Of a stretch of 64,000 nucleotides of DNA, positions 8,544 through 18,033 are shown piece after piece. The DNA comes from Jilunia laotingensis (GTDB lineage Bacteria > Bacteroidota > Bacteroidia > Bacteroidales > Bacteroidaceae), in assembly GCF_014385165.1 (NCBI RefSeq), contig NZ_JACRTF010000001.1:1-64000 (forward strand), read 5' to 3'. Each line of letters starts with the position of its first letter. Within the stretch, counting starts at the first letter, position 1. Position numbers and translations under genes: made by a program. The notes below the pieces were generated by a model. The model had not been told where the DNA came from, did no database searches, and saw only the letters and a program-made list of their open reading frames with translations.

Positions 8544-8902
8544 TAGAATTTGGTATTTCTTTTTGACTTTATGAATTGGGCGGCTTCATCTTCCAAGTTT
8601 TTATCAGATTTGATTTTGCCAGCATGGAGCCATTCGTCAATTTCCGATTTTAGAAACATGATACGCTTCCCTCTTTTGTGGAATGGGATTAGATGACAAC
8701 TCGTCCAGCCATATACAGTTTGCTCTGCCGGGTGACTGGGAATATAATCACACAATTCCTTAAGGTTCATCCATTGTTCGGTTGGAACGCTTTGATTCTG
8801 ATTGTTTAATCCATCTATTTTAGAATCCAGCTCATTCAATTTATCCATCAACCACGACATTGCTTTGGGTAAATCTTCAAATGTAATGTTCTTCTCACTC
8901 AT
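8543..8902 (-). CDS. Small helix-turn-helix protein (excisionase/MerR-like)
   Basis: A 119-residue protein. The C-terminal half has an excisionase-type winged helix (WMNLKELCDYIPSHPAEQTV, then IPFHKRGKRIMFLKSEIDEW), and residues about 8-30 form a short amphipathic helix that may dimerize. The open frame extends to 9022, but the additional 40 residues are unlike the family, so the ATG at 8902 is preferred. Proteins of this kind sit next to the DUF3987 gene in related elements and may control its expression or aid excision. Role inferred from context. Confidence 0.75.
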   Translation of the reverse strand: MSEKNITFEDLPKAMSWLMDKLNELDSKIDGLNNQNQSVPTEQWMNLKELCDYIPSHPAEQTVYGWTSCHLIPFHKRGKRIMFLKSEIDEWLHAGKIKSDKNLEDEAAQFIKSKRNTKF

Positions 8903-9135
8903 ATTGCTACTTGTTTTTTGATTTTTCGGCAAAATAACAGCGATTACGCATACTGATTTCATAGTGTAATACATCACATAAATAAGCAGTAACGAAACAT
9001 AATCATCATAAGGATTACCCATTGATTATCAACATGAATAGTGGAGAATATCAGTAGTAGATTTTTATGATAATGTCTTCAATCATAAAGGGATCATAAG
9101 ATGGTCAGAAGAAAAGACCATAGATAAAAACAAAA

Positions 9136-9166
9136 AGCCACCCACGCAGATTTTACGCAGATGGCT
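9136..9166 (-). terminator. Probable terminator of the integrase operon
   Basis: On the minus strand AGCCA (9166-9162) pairs with TGGCT (9140-9136), with a direct repeat of the CGCAGA type in the loop, followed by TTTTTGTTTTTATC. It lies 24 bp after the integrase stop codon. The stem is short, so the call is moderate. Confidence 0.5.
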
Positions 9167-9189
9167 ATACTTACAAAGTATAATAATGG

Positions 9190-10446
9190 TTATTTTGTTT
9201 GAGATAAATCCAATTTAATGGTTTCTGTAGCTTTCTCTTTCTTTTCATCAACAACCTTTGCATACACCTGTGTTGTTCGCACATTTGTATGTCCCAACAT
9301 TTTGCTGACCGTATAAATATCAGTTCCTCCAGCCAGTTGCAGGGTTGCGTAGCTGTGCCTAAAACAATGGAAGGTAATGTGTTTGGTGATTCCGGCAGCT
9401 TCAATCCACTTTTTGACAGGACGGTTTATCCAAGAAGGGTCAGGAAGTCCGGCAAAAACCAAAAGTTCACCCTCTTTTGGCTCTCCACAGAGATTATATG
9501 CTTGCTCTGATATAGGCATATATTCAACTCCTTTTGTCTTTTGCTGAGTAAAATTCAACCGATAGCCTCCATTGAACATTTCCACTTCCGACCACTTCAA
9601 CTTCTGAATGTCGCAATGACGGATTCCTGTTAAAGCAGAGAACAAGGCAGCACGTTTCAGTAATGGGTCACAAGGTGTTTGAGCCAGTCGGTTCAATTCC
9701 TCTACCGTGAGATATTCTCTCCGGCTTTCCCTTTCTTGAATGCCTTTGACTTTTGCAGAAATATCAATAGTCAGATATCCGTCTATAAAAGCCTGTTTCA
9801 ATCCGGCTTTGAAGATAGAGAAATAGGTTGCTGCTGTATTTTGAGAAATCGTACCTCGTTTAGTGCCTCCTTGTGGGGCATTCATTATGAATTGCCGGAA
9901 CGATTCAACCATCTTTAAGTCTATTTGCGAAAAGAGAATGGTGTCACCTTTTGCGAAAATCTTCAATAATTCATGCACTCTCCTCCAGTTGACAATGATA
10001 GAATCAGAGCTATGGGCATGCCTTGTTCGCTGCACATGGTCGAAGTACTCAATGAAATTACTTCGGGAGCGTTCCAACTGCTCCGCCTGTTCTGCATCGG
10101 TATCGGCATATAAAGCTGCATTGTCGTACTCCTTTTGTCGTAGGCTTCTGACCTTGTCGGCATAGATACATGATTCCTGGTCTAATTGCGACTTACATTG
10201 AATGACACCGTTCAAATCTCGCTTCGGCTTATAAGTGGTTTTGCCTTCGGCATTAGTCCTTGCATTGCGTGACTTATCCCAAATAGGTGTTGTAATGGTA
10301 CGATTGAGATATTCACGCACTCTTTGTGGCGTATCTTTTCCGGATTGAAATACAGGATAAGATTCCACATAAAGATACCATTCATCACGATATTCAGATT
10401 TGCGGAGCTTTACCGACACTCGTGTATTGACTAATGCTTTCTTCAT
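9190..10446 (-). CDS. Tyrosine integrase of the mobilizable element
   Basis: A 418-residue integrase of the Bacteroides conjugative/mobilizable transposon type, with an N-terminal arm-binding domain (about 1-110), a SAM-like core-binding domain (about 140-215) and a catalytic domain. Catalytic residues are visible: Arg in LTGIRHCDIQ, Lys in QQKTKG, HxxR in FHCFRHSYATL, His in LGHTNVRTT and Tyr in VYAKVVDEKK. It would integrate and excise the element by recombination at att sites. The gene overlaps the upstream zinc/HTH gene by 4 bp (ATGA), so both are probably read from the promoter near 11,090. It is distinct in length and sequence from the hsdS-linked recombinase. Confidence 0.94.
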   Translation of the reverse strand: MKKALVNTRVSVKLRKSEYRDEWYLYVESYPVFQSGKDTPQRVREYLNRTITTPIWDKSRNARTNAEGKTTYKPKRDLNGVIQCKSQLDQESCIYADKVRSLRQKEYDNAALYADTDAEQAEQLERSRSNFIEYFDHVQRTRHAHSSDSIIVNWRRVHELLKIFAKGDTILFSQIDLKMVESFRQFIMNAPQGGTKRGTISQNTAATYFSIFKAGLKQAFIDGYLTIDISAKVKGIQERESRREYLTVEELNRLAQTPCDPLLKRAALFSALTGIRHCDIQKLKWSEVEMFNGGYRLNFTQQKTKGVEYMPISEQAYNLCGEPKEGELLVFAGLPDPSWINRPVKKWIEAAGITKHITFHCFRHSYATLQLAGGTDIYTVSKMLGHTNVRTTQVYAKVVDEKKEKATETIKLDLSQTK

Positions 10447-11003
10447 CGCTTCACACCTTTATATAAGTTATCAATTTCTTTCTTGGGTACATACACAAAG
10501 TTCCCAATCTGCCGAGTAGGGATAGAGTATTTGCGTATATGGAGATAAACTGTACTTTCATTCACAAGAAACTTCTCTGTGATTTCTCCAATGGTATAAC
10601 AATCTTTCGGCTCCAGACTATATAGTTTGGCAACAGGTTTCGGCTTTGTGAGAGCTTTCTTGCGTGGAGGATAGAGTTTCATCAGTTCTGCTTTTGATAG
10701 TAATGTCTGTCTTTCTCCTGCATTTACACTGGGGATTGTACCCTTACGAATCAAACGATAAAGAGTTTCCTTGCTTATGCCAAACAATGCGTATGCTTCA
10801 GGAACCGTGATGTACTCTTTGGACTTGGGTATCTTCTTAACCACTTCGTCCAACCTTTGCAATCTTTGTTCTTCATCCTTGCGTCGCTTCCATGCAATTT
10901 TGGAACATTTGGGAGAGCAATACCAAGATTCTATTGTTTTGGCTAAAAACTCTTCTCCACAAATCTGGCACTTCCGTTTTATTTCAAATTTTGCTGCTGG
11001 CAT
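10443..11003 (-). CDS. Zinc-ribbon protein with two excisionase-type HTH domains
   Basis: A 186-residue DNA-binding protein. A CxxC...CxxxC zinc site (KCQICGEEF, WYCSPKCSKIAWKRR) is followed by a first HTH (TVPEAYALFGISKETLYRLI) and a second (YTIGEITEKFLVNESTVYLH), each with the wing of excisionase-like proteins. The open frame reaches 11,084, but ATGs at 11,027 and 11,003 lie nearer the conserved zinc ribbon, and 11,003 was chosen. It is the first gene of the integrase operon and probably a regulator or recombination directionality factor; the latter is inference. Confidence 0.78.
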   Translation of the reverse strand: MPAAKFEIKRKCQICGEEFLAKTIESWYCSPKCSKIAWKRRKDEEQRLQRLDEVVKKIPKSKEYITVPEAYALFGISKETLYRLIRKGTIPSVNAGERQTLLSKAELMKLYPPRKKALTKPKPVAKLYSLEPKDCYTIGEITEKFLVNESTVYLHIRKYSIPTRQIGNFVYVPKKEIDNLYKGVKR

Positions 11004-11150
11004 AATCTTTTTACTTATATTCCTCATTCTCAATACCGGCATTCTTGTAAGTGTCACATTATCTACTTTTAAGTGTCGGTACAATTATGGTACAAATATA
11101 CGATAAAAATCCGAGAAATAAGCAAAGCCAAAGAAAAGTCTACAAAAAGA

Positions 11151-11183
11151 TATAGGGCGTAACTTGTTGAGTTACACCCTATA
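11151..11183 (-). terminator. Terminator of dnaK
   Basis: A 13-bp stem with one mismatch: TATAGGGCGTAAC (11151-11163) against GTTACACCCTATA (11171-11183), with a 7-nt loop. On the minus strand it is followed by TCTTTTT and lies 34 bp past the dnaK stop. The mobile-element genes begin immediately to its left. Confidence 0.8.
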
Positions 11184-11216
11184 TTCCTATTTATTGTTAT
11201 CGTTATTTATCGATAC

Positions 11217-13136
11217 TTACTTCACTTCCTCAAAATCAGCATCCTGAATATGTTCATCCTGCCCACCATTAGACTGCCCACCATTAGCTTGTCCTCCGTT
11301 CATATCCGGACCAGCCTGGGCACCGCCTTGGGCACCACCCTGAGCATACATTTCAGCACTAGCAGCTTGGAAAGCAGTATTCAATTCAGCCATAGCACTA
11401 TCAATAGTAGATATATCCTGTGCCTTATGTGCATCTTTCAATTTTTGAAGAGCGGCTTCAATCGGAGCCTTCTTATCAGCAGGTAACTTATCACCCAATT
11501 CTTTCAACTGATTTTCAGTAGAGAAAATCAAACTATCGGCCTGATTCAGTTTGTCTATCTTTTCACGTTCTTTCTTATCTGCTTCAGCATTGGCCTCAGC
11601 TTCTGCTTTCATACGATCAATCTCTTCCTTACTCAAACCACTGGAAGCCTCTATACGGATTGCTTGCTCCTTACCGGTACCTTTATCTTTTGCAGATACT
11701 TTCAAAATACCGTTAGCATCGATATCGAAAGTTACTTCAATCTGAGGAACCCCACGACGAGCCGGAGCGATACCCGTTAAATTGAACTGACCGATTGATT
11801 TATTCTGAGAAGCCATCGGACGCTCGCCCTGAAGAACGTGGATGGTTACTTCACTCTGGTTATCTGCAGCAGTAGAGAATGTCTCAACTTTACGTGCCGG
11901 GATAGTAGTGTTGGCATCAATCATCTTTGTCATTACACCACCCAATGTTTCAATACCCATTGATAACGGAGTAACATCAAGCAAAACTACACCTTTGATC
12001 TCATCTGTCAAGACAGCACCTTGAACAGCAGCACCTACAGCCACTACCTCATCAGGATTCACACCTTTAGATGGAGCTTTACCAAAGAAATCTTCAACCA
12101 ATTTTTGTACTGCAGGTATACGCGAAGATCCACCAACCAAAATTACTTCATCAATATCAGAGTTACTTAAACCTGCATCACTCATAGCCTTTTTACATGG
12201 TTCAAGACAAGCCTGAATTAGGCTGTGAGCCAATGATTCAAATTTTGCACGGGTCAATGTTTTAACCAAATGTTTAGGTACCCCACCTACCGGCATAATA
12301 TATGGCAAATTAATTTCTGTACTTGTAGAAGAAGACAATTCGATTTTTGCTTTTTCAGCAGCTTCTTTCAAACGTTGCAATGCCATCGGATCCTGAGTTA
12401 AATCAGCGCCTTCATCTTTCTTAAACTCTTCAACTAACCAGTTAATGATCACCTGATCAAAATCATCACCACCCAGATGAGTATCACCATTAGTAGAAAG
12501 AACTTCAAATACACCTCCACCAAATTCAAGAATTGAGATATCAAACGTACCACCACCAAGGTCAAATACGGCAATCTTCATATCTTTATGCGCCTTGTCA
12601 AGACCATAAGCCAATGCTGCAGCTGTCGGTTCGTTTACAATACGCTTTACATCCAATCCGGCTATTTGTCCGGCTTCCTTCGTAGCCTGACGCTGTGAAT
12701 CTGAAAAATATGCAGGGACAGTGATAACCGCTTCAGTCACTTCATGTCCTAAATAATCTTCAGCTGTTTTCTTCATTTTTTGCAGAATCATTGCTGAGAT
12801 TTCCTGCGGTGTATATAAACGTCCGTCAATGTCTACACGTGGTGTGTTGTTGTCTCCCTTTACCACTTTATACGGAACACGGGTAACTTCTTTCTGTACC
12901 TGATCCCAATTTTCACCCATAAAACGTTTGATAGAGTATATAGTACGTTTTGGGTTAGTGATAGCCTGACGTTTTGCAGGATCACCGACTTTACGTTCAC
13001 CGCCATCAACAAAAGCAACGATAGAAGGAGTCGTACGTTTTCCTTCACTATTTGCAATAACAACTGGTTCGTTGCCCTCAAATACAGCAACACATGAGTT
13101 TGTAGTTCCTAAGTCAATACCAATAATCTTTCCCAT
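11217..13136 (-). CDS. dnaK: Chaperone protein DnaK (Hsp70)
   Basis: A 639-residue Hsp70, the usual length. ATP-dependent chaperone acting with DnaJ and GrpE in the cytoplasm. The nucleotide-binding domain opens with [20 protein letters not shown] and carries the phosphate loop [16 protein letters not shown] and [14 protein letters not shown]; the interdomain linker is [11 protein letters not shown], then the substrate-binding beta domain, a helical lid, and a glycine/glutamine-rich tail ending DADFEEVK. It stands alone here; dnaJ and grpE are not adjacent. A TGTCA-C-TGACA palindrome lies about 130 bp upstream and may be regulatory. Confidence 0.98.
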   Translation of the reverse strand: MGKIIGIDLGTTNSCVAVFEGNEPVVIANSEGKRTTPSIVAFVDGGERKVGDPAKRQAITNPKRTIYSIKRFMGENWDQVQKEVTRVPYKVVKGDNNTPRVDIDGRLYTPQEISAMILQKMKKTAEDYLGHEVTEAVITVPAYFSDSQRQATKEAGQIAGLDVKRIVNEPTAAALAYGLDKAHKDMKIAVFDLGGGTFDISILEFGGGVFEVLSTNGDTHLGGDDFDQVIINWLVEEFKKDEGADLTQDPMALQRLKEAAEKAKIELSSSTSTEINLPYIMPVGGVPKHLVKTLTRAKFESLAHSLIQACLEPCKKAMSDAGLSNSDIDEVILVGGSSRIPAVQKLVEDFFGKAPSKGVNPDEVVAVGAAVQGAVLTDEIKGVVLLDVTPLSMGIETLGGVMTKMIDANTTIPARKVETFSTAADNQSEVTIHVLQGERPMASQNKSIGQFNLTGIAPARRGVPQIEVTFDIDANGILKVSAKDKGTGKEQAIRIEASSGLSKEEIDRMKAEAEANAEADKKEREKIDKLNQADSLIFSTENQLKELGDKLPADKKAPIEAALQKLKDAHKAQDISTIDSAMAELNTAFQAASAEMYAQGGAQGGAQAGPDMNGGQANGGQSNGGQDEHIQDADFEEVK

Positions 13137-13643
13137 GATTTTATACTTTTTATATTATTATTATTCAAATTTCCTTTTGTCCGGTTCTGATCCCATTCCT
13201 TTAAGGGAGACTTCCAAACGGACGATGAGTAAAGGACAAACCGTGTGCCAAAAGGAAATTACATTTGTCAGTGACATGCTTTCTGCCAAAAAGACAGAAG
13301 TTAAAATGTAATAACTGTCACAGCAATGGCTTAAAACTGCATGCAACTGCCCCTTACAACAAATGAAGATAGCTCTGGTTCAATAAAGAAAAGAATTATT
13401 TCCTATCTTTGCAGTGTTTTACGAAATTCTTCACTTATCTTTCAGAAAGGACACACTATCTGTAGATTAAGAAATCAACCTGATCATTATTATATCATAA
13501 TGACAGGTGAACTCGGAAAACAATCAAATACGGAATTTAAATTATTTGTATATGAATCGACTATTCATAAAACAAAAATGTAATTTATGTTCTCTATATT
13601 TTTTAGATTAATCAAATAGCAATAATCTAATTCATATAACATA
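13137..13643. other. Intergenic region between dnaK and the ABC-transporter genes
   Basis: About 500 bp between divergent genes. It contains the palindrome TGTCAGTGACA (13266-13276) upstream of dnaK and a plus-strand promoter-like element TATCTTTG at 13404-13411. An open frame of 80 codons (13341-13583) has no convincing start context, but residues 33-60 resemble the beginning of a cyclic-nucleotide-binding domain (SLIFQKGHTICRL, YYIIMTGELG). This is best regarded as a possible gene relic. I saw no riboswitch consensus. Confidence 0.45.
13404..13411 (+). promoter_or_regulatory. Bacteroides -7 box
   Basis: TATCTTTG matches TAnnTTTG. No good -33 TTTG is present at 19-21 nt upstream. If used, the message for the binding-protein/permease pair would have a leader of about 225 nt. 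Confidence 0.4.
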
Positions 13644-14783
13644 ATGAAATTAAATATGACATATCGTTTTATCTATTTTTGCCTAATCTTTTTATTGGCA
13701 GCTTGTGGTAGTAAACAACAGCAAAACGGAGTTGATCAAGAAAACAGTACTCCTGTTATGCTTTCACAAGCAAAAGGTTTTAGTATAGCTCATGCAGAAC
13801 AATATACGATTGTAACAGTCTATAATCCTTGGAAACCTGGAGAAATCTATGATAAATATTACCTTGTAAAAAATAATGAGACTGAAGTACCTCCAGATGG
13901 TCGTAAAATCAACATACCTTTGAAAAGCATGATGGCTAACTCTGCCACTCATCTTGGTTTCCTTGCTCTGTTGGATGAACTAGACAAAGTTACAGGCGTA
14001 TGCAGTTCTGACTACATTTATAATCCCACCATCTTACAAGGTGTCAAAGAAGGTAATATCAAAGACCTAGGAGATGCTTTTAATCTCGATATAGAAAACT
14101 TGCTGCTTTTACATCCCCAAGCCGTCATGACAACCGCTTATAATACAGATGATGAAAACAGCAAACGGATGCGCCAGACCGGACTCAATATCATATATAA
14201 TATAGAATGGCAAGAACCTACTTTGCTTGGTCGCGCAGAATGGATCAAATTCATCGGAGCTTTTTTTGATAAAGAAGCACTGGCAGATAGTATATATAAA
14301 GAGGTGGAAAAGCGATACAATAACATAAAAAAGGATGTAAGCCAACTCTCCTACTCTCCTTCTATTTTTTCTGGTCAGGACTACAGAGGAACTTGGTCAT
14401 TACCTGGAGGCAAAAGCTATACTGCACAATTATTTCGCGATGCAGGTGCCTCATACAAGTTTGCACAGGACTCCACTAATACCAGCGTTGGCTGTACCAT
14501 AGAAGAAGTGCTTATGAAGTTTAATAATACGGATTTATGGATCGGTGTACAAGCTTCTTCTCTTGAAGAATTAGGGCAGACAAATAGTAAATACAAACTT
14601 TTCAAAGCTTTTAAAGAAGGGAAAGTATATAACATGAATAAGCGTATGAATGCATCCGGAGGCAACGATTATTGGGAAAGTGGCGTAGCAAGGCCGGATT
14701 TATTGTTAAGTGATATGATAAAAATTTGTCATCCTAATCTTTATCCGGATTATGAATTGACCTATTTTGAACAACTAAAATAA
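13644..14783 (+). CDS. Periplasmic ABC-transporter binding lipoprotein (iron/cobalamin family)
   Basis: A 379-residue substrate-binding protein of the FhuD/BtuF (helical backbone) type. The N-terminus has a lipoprotein signal with lipobox LAAC (Cys near residue 21), so it should be anchored to a membrane. Body features of the family are ATHLGFLALLDELDKVTGVC and, in the second lobe, YSPSIFSGQDYRGTWSLPGG and VARPDLLLSDMIKI. Its stop codon overlaps the start of the permease gene (TAATGA). Ligand could be a ferric siderophore, heme or corrinoid; nothing in the leader identifies it. No ATPase gene follows. Confidence 0.85.
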   Translation: MKLNMTYRFIYFCLIFLLAACGSKQQQNGVDQENSTPVMLSQAKGFSIAHAEQYTIVTVYNPWKPGEIYDKYYLVKNNETEVPPDGRKINIPLKSMMANSATHLGFLALLDELDKVTGVCSSDYIYNPTILQGVKEGNIKDLGDAFNLDIENLLLLHPQAVMTTAYNTDDENSKRMRQTGLNIIYNIEWQEPTLLGRAEWIKFIGAFFDKEALADSIYKEVEKRYNNIKKDVSQLSYSPSIFSGQDYRGTWSLPGGKSYTAQLFRDAGASYKFAQDSTNTSVGCTIEEVLMKFNNTDLWIGVQASSLEELGQTNSKYKLFKAFKEGKVYNMNKRMNASGGNDYWESGVARPDLLLSDMIKICHPNLYPDYELTYFEQLK

Positions 14784-15778
14784 TGAAACAAACCCCTTTA
14801 TTCCTATTCCTGACCGGTTTATTGTTCTTCGCCTTTTTGGCTGATATTGCCATTGGTAGTGTCAACCTGTCATTTATTGATGTATGGAATACTTTAACTG
14901 GAGGGAATGATAATCTTATTTATCAGGAAATCATCCTCAACCACCGTCTTCCAAAAGCACTGACAGCAATATTGGCCGGAGCAGCACTATCTGTAGCAGG
15001 TGTGTTGATGCAGACTTTATTTCATAATCCACTGGCGGGTCCAGATGTATTGGGAGTTACCTCCGGTGCCAGTCTGGGAGTGGCTTTGCTGACTTTAGGG
15101 ACTTCTGTACTCCCTTTCTGGATTGTCGCAGGATGGGGACAGGTCATAGCGGCTATTGTCGGAGCCGTATGTGTATTACTTCTGGTTATTATCGTTTCTA
15201 TTCGCGTACCACAAATGGTATCCTTATTAATTATAGGTATGATGTTCGGTTATTTTGCCGGTGCCATTGTAAGTATCCTGCAAAGTATGAGTAATCCTGA
15301 TACCTTAAAATTGTTCATAACCTGGACATTCGGCAGCCTTTCATCTGTGGGTTGGGAACATATGGGTGTCATGGCGCCCATCATAGCAGGAGGGATAATT
15401 CTATCTTTAATCTTACAAAAACAGCTTAACGTCCTATTACTTGGTAAAAATTATGCGAACGGATTGGGAATTTCCGTCACTCGCCTTCGTCTCTGGATAA
15501 TACTTGCTACGGCATTATTGGCAGGAACTTCAACTGCATTCACAGGTCCAATAGGTTTTATCGGCATAACTATGCCCCATGTAGCCCGCGGTCTGTTCCG
15601 CACCCCAAACCACCGGATCATTCTTCCGGCTTCGATGTTATGCGGAGCCATCATTTTGCTTACATGCGATCTCATATCACAAATGCCCGGTTTTCAGGGA
15701 ACTTTACCTATAAATGCCGTAACCGCTTTCTTCGGGGCTCCTATCATTATCTGGATCATTCTGAAAAATAGAAGCTAA
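14783..15778 (+). CDS. FecCD-family ABC-transporter permease
   Basis: A 331-residue inner-membrane permease of the BtuC/FhuB/FecCD type, with about nine or ten hydrophobic segments. Characteristic features are NHRLPKALTAILAGAALSVA, GVLMQTLFHNPLAGPDVLGV near residues 75-95 and GPIGFIGITMPHVARGLFRT in the loop that contacts the ATPase. It is translationally coupled to the binding lipoprotein. The operon ends here at a strong hairpin, so the cognate ATP-binding subunit must be encoded elsewhere or shared. Confidence 0.92.
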   Translation: MKQTPLFLFLTGLLFFAFLADIAIGSVNLSFIDVWNTLTGGNDNLIYQEIILNHRLPKALTAILAGAALSVAGVLMQTLFHNPLAGPDVLGVTSGASLGVALLTLGTSVLPFWIVAGWGQVIAAIVGAVCVLLLVIIVSIRVPQMVSLLIIGMMFGYFAGAIVSILQSMSNPDTLKLFITWTFGSLSSVGWEHMGVMAPIIAGGIILSLILQKQLNVLLLGKNYANGLGISVTRLRLWIILATALLAGTSTAFTGPIGFIGITMPHVARGLFRTPNHRIILPASMLCGAIILLTCDLISQMPGFQGTLPINAVTAFFGAPIIIWIILKNRS

Positions 15779-15785
15779 ACACATA

Positions 15786-15820
15786 GTGACCCGGGTATAG
15801 ATGATCTGTACCCGGGTCAC
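15786..15820. terminator. Hairpin between convergent genes
   Basis: Perfect 12-bp inverted repeat GTGACCCGGGTA (15786-15797) and TACCCGGGTCAC (15809-15820) with an 11-nt loop, right after the permease stop. No U tract follows on either strand, so it may act as a bidirectional barrier and not as a classical intrinsic terminator. Confidence 0.6.
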
Positions 15821-15858
15821 AACTCCATCTCCGTATTATACAGAGAATCTATTATTCT

Positions 15859-16650
15859 TTATTTCTTAGCAAGCACCAACACTAATGTACCGTCAGCATT
15901 ATACAATCCAATGCCTCCTCCGGCTAGTTTCCCAAAGGATTTTACTTCATTCAAGGCAGTCAGAATCTTGCCTTCAATCTCCATATCCGGACAAGCCATC
16001 ATTGTTGCCGCTACACCTGGAAATGAAATAGAAAGTTCATTACCTTCCACCGTCTCATAACTGCCATTAATCAAATTACAACCGGCATTTCCGTGGATTC
16101 TCTTCTCTTTTACATCGAACGCAATAAAAGGTTGCTTTTCCATTCCTGTCGGTATGGTTTCGCCATGCACTTCTTTAATGCTCCATTCGCCATTCAAATT
16201 CTTCACAGTAACATCTGCAGCTTTCTTTGCTAATACCATAACCGGACGGTTGGATGCATTACAAAGGGCCATATGGCCTTTTCCCATTTTTTTATATCCC
16301 TTTACTTGTCCTAATGTACTCAATACATTCTGCTCCATTGTCATATCAGGACACGCCATACGAGTACTTCCGATAGCTCCTAAATCAATTGTACCAGGTT
16401 TGGCATTCACATCAAATGATCCCATCATGCGATTGCAACCACTATACCCATACAATTTTCCAGTAGTAGTATCAAAACCAATAAAAGGAACTTGCTGCCC
16501 CTGAACCGGAGTAACAGTTGCACCGTTTATTTCAATAATATTCCATTCTCCGTTCATTGATGACAAGGAGGTTGCCTCTTTACTAGAACGGCAGGACGAC
16601 ATTGCAAGTGCTACACCTGCAAGCATAACAGAAACAAATACTTTCTTCAT
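15859..16650 (-). CDS. Lipoprotein with two META domains (HslJ-like)
   Basis: A 263-residue protein with a lipoprotein signal (lipobox MSSC near residue 19). Two META/DUF306 repeats follow, about residues 34-140 and 155-260, each with LNGEW, a GxxGCN motif (YGYSGCNRMMGSF; HGNAGCNLINGSY) and an MACPDM motif followed by a helix. The domain occurs in E. coli HslJ, linked to novobiocin tolerance; its biochemical role is unknown. A minus-strand -7 box (TATCTTTG, complement of 16683-16690) lies about 35 bp upstream of the start. Confidence 0.9.
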   Translation of the reverse strand: MKKVFVSVMLAGVALAMSSCRSSKEATSLSSMNGEWNIIEINGATVTPVQGQQVPFIGFDTTTGKLYGYSGCNRMMGSFDVNAKPGTIDLGAIGSTRMACPDMTMEQNVLSTLGQVKGYKKMGKGHMALCNASNRPVMVLAKKAADVTVKNLNGEWSIKEVHGETIPTGMEKQPFIAFDVKEKRIHGNAGCNLINGSYETVEGNELSISFPGVAATMMACPDMEIEGKILTALNEVKSFGKLAGGGIGLYNADGTLVLVLAKK

Positions 16651-16834
16651 TTATTCTATAACGTTTAAGTTAAATTTCGATGCAAAGATATCAAAAATAA
16701 CATAAAGTCTCCACTTTTGTTTCATTATATAGTACAGAAAAACTGTACCGTGAAATGATTATCTGAAAATATTGCCGTATATTTGTTCCATAAACAGTTC
16801 TTAAATGCTTAACTTTTAATTCTTAATTAAAGAA

Positions 16835-18028
16835 ATGGGTAGAGTTCTTATTATCGGTGCGGGCGGTGTAGGTACCGTTGTTGCACACAAAGTGGCACAA
16901 AATGCCGATGTATTTACTGATATCATGATTGCCAGCCGTACGAAATCAAAATGTGACGATATCGTCAAAGCTATAGGCAATCCTACTATAAAAACAGCCA
17001 AAGTAGATGCTGATAATGTAGAAGAGCTTGTCGCTCTGTTCAACGATTTCAAACCGGAAATGGTGATCAACGTTGCACTTCCCTATCAGGATTTAACCAT
17101 CATGGAAGCATGTCTGAAAGCCGGAGTAAACTATCTGGATACAGCTAATTATGAACCGAAAGATGAAGCTCATTTCGAATACAGTTGGCAATGGGCCTAT
17201 CACGATCGTTTCAAAGAAGCCGGACTCACAGCCATCCTCGGATGCGGATTCGATCCAGGAGTAAGTGGCATCTATACAGCCTATGCCGCCAAACATTACT
17301 TCGATGAAATTCAATATCTTGATATAGTAGACTGCAATGCGGGAAACCACCATAAAGCATTTGCAACTAACTTCAACCCGGAAATCAATATCCGTGAAAT
17401 AACTCAAAACGGACGTTACTACGAAAATGGCAAATGGGTTACAACCGGTCCGCTGGAGATTCACAAAGACCTGACTTATCCCAACATCGGGGCACGTGAT
17501 TCTTACTTACTTTATCACGAAGAATTAGAATCATTGGTGAAACATTATCCTACGATCAAACGTGCCCGTTTCTGGATGACTTTCGGTCAGGAATACCTGA
17601 CTCATTTACGTGTGATTCAAAATATAGGCATGGCACGTATCGATCCTATACAGTATAATGGCGTTGAAATAGTTCCCTTGCAATTCCTTAAAGCAGTATT
17701 GCCAAATCCACAAGATTTAGGTGAAAACTACGAAGGGGAAACTTCCATCGGCTGCCGCATTCGTGGATTGAAAGACGGAAAAGAACGTACCTATTACGTA
17801 TATAATAATTGTAGCCATCAGGAAGCATACAAAGAAACTGGTATGCAGGGTGTAAGTTACACCACCGGTGTACCGGCTATGATCGGTGCAATGATGTTCT
17901 TCAAAGGAGAATGGAAACGTCCGGGAGTAAACAACGTGGAAGAATTCAATCCTGATCCTTTCATGGAGCAACTTAACAAGCAGGGATTGCCTTGGCATGA
18001 AGTATTTGATGGTGATTTAGAATTATAA
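16835..18028 (+). CDS. Carboxynorspermidine dehydrogenase / saccharopine dehydrogenase family
   Basis: A 397-residue NAD(P)-dependent enzyme. The Rossmann motif is at the N-terminus (VLIIGAGGVGTVVAHK), followed by IMIASRTKSKCDDIV and NVALPYQDLTIMEACLKAGV. In Bacteroidetes this family makes carboxy(nor)spermidine from aspartate semialdehyde and a diamine in the alternative polyamine pathway; the closely related saccharopine reductases act in lysine metabolism. Assignment to polyamine synthesis follows the family's distribution and length. The decarboxylase gene is not adjacent. A -7 box TATATTTG at 16778-16785 could be its promoter. bcp follows after 5 bp and recA after a further 38, so the three are probably cotranscribed. 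Confidence 0.85.
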   Translation: MGRVLIIGAGGVGTVVAHKVAQNADVFTDIMIASRTKSKCDDIVKAIGNPTIKTAKVDADNVEELVALFNDFKPEMVINVALPYQDLTIMEACLKAGVNYLDTANYEPKDEAHFEYSWQWAYHDRFKEAGLTAILGCGFDPGVSGIYTAYAAKHYFDEIQYLDIVDCNAGNHHKAFATNFNPEINIREITQNGRYYENGKWVTTGPLEIHKDLTYPNIGARDSYLLYHEELESLVKHYPTIKRARFWMTFGQEYLTHLRVIQNIGMARIDPIQYNGVEIVPLQFLKAVLPNPQDLGENYEGETSIGCRIRGLKDGKERTYYVYNNCSHQEAYKETGMQGVSYTTGVPAMIGAMMFFKGEWKRPGVNNVEEFNPDPFMEQLNKQGLPWHEVFDGDLEL

Positions 18029-18033
18029 GAAAA

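Noticed and set aside
3520..11150. Attachment-site direct repeats flanking the mob/int module
   Set aside because: No convincing match between the sequences around 3520-3560 and 11,085-11,150; the left end is likely outside the window.
11250..12024. Plus-strand open frames inside dnaK
   Set aside because: Antisense shadows of a strongly conserved gene; serine-rich composition typical of antisense translation.
13412..13643. Cobalamin riboswitch before the binding-protein gene
   Set aside because: No B12-box or other recognisable core motif is present in the leader.
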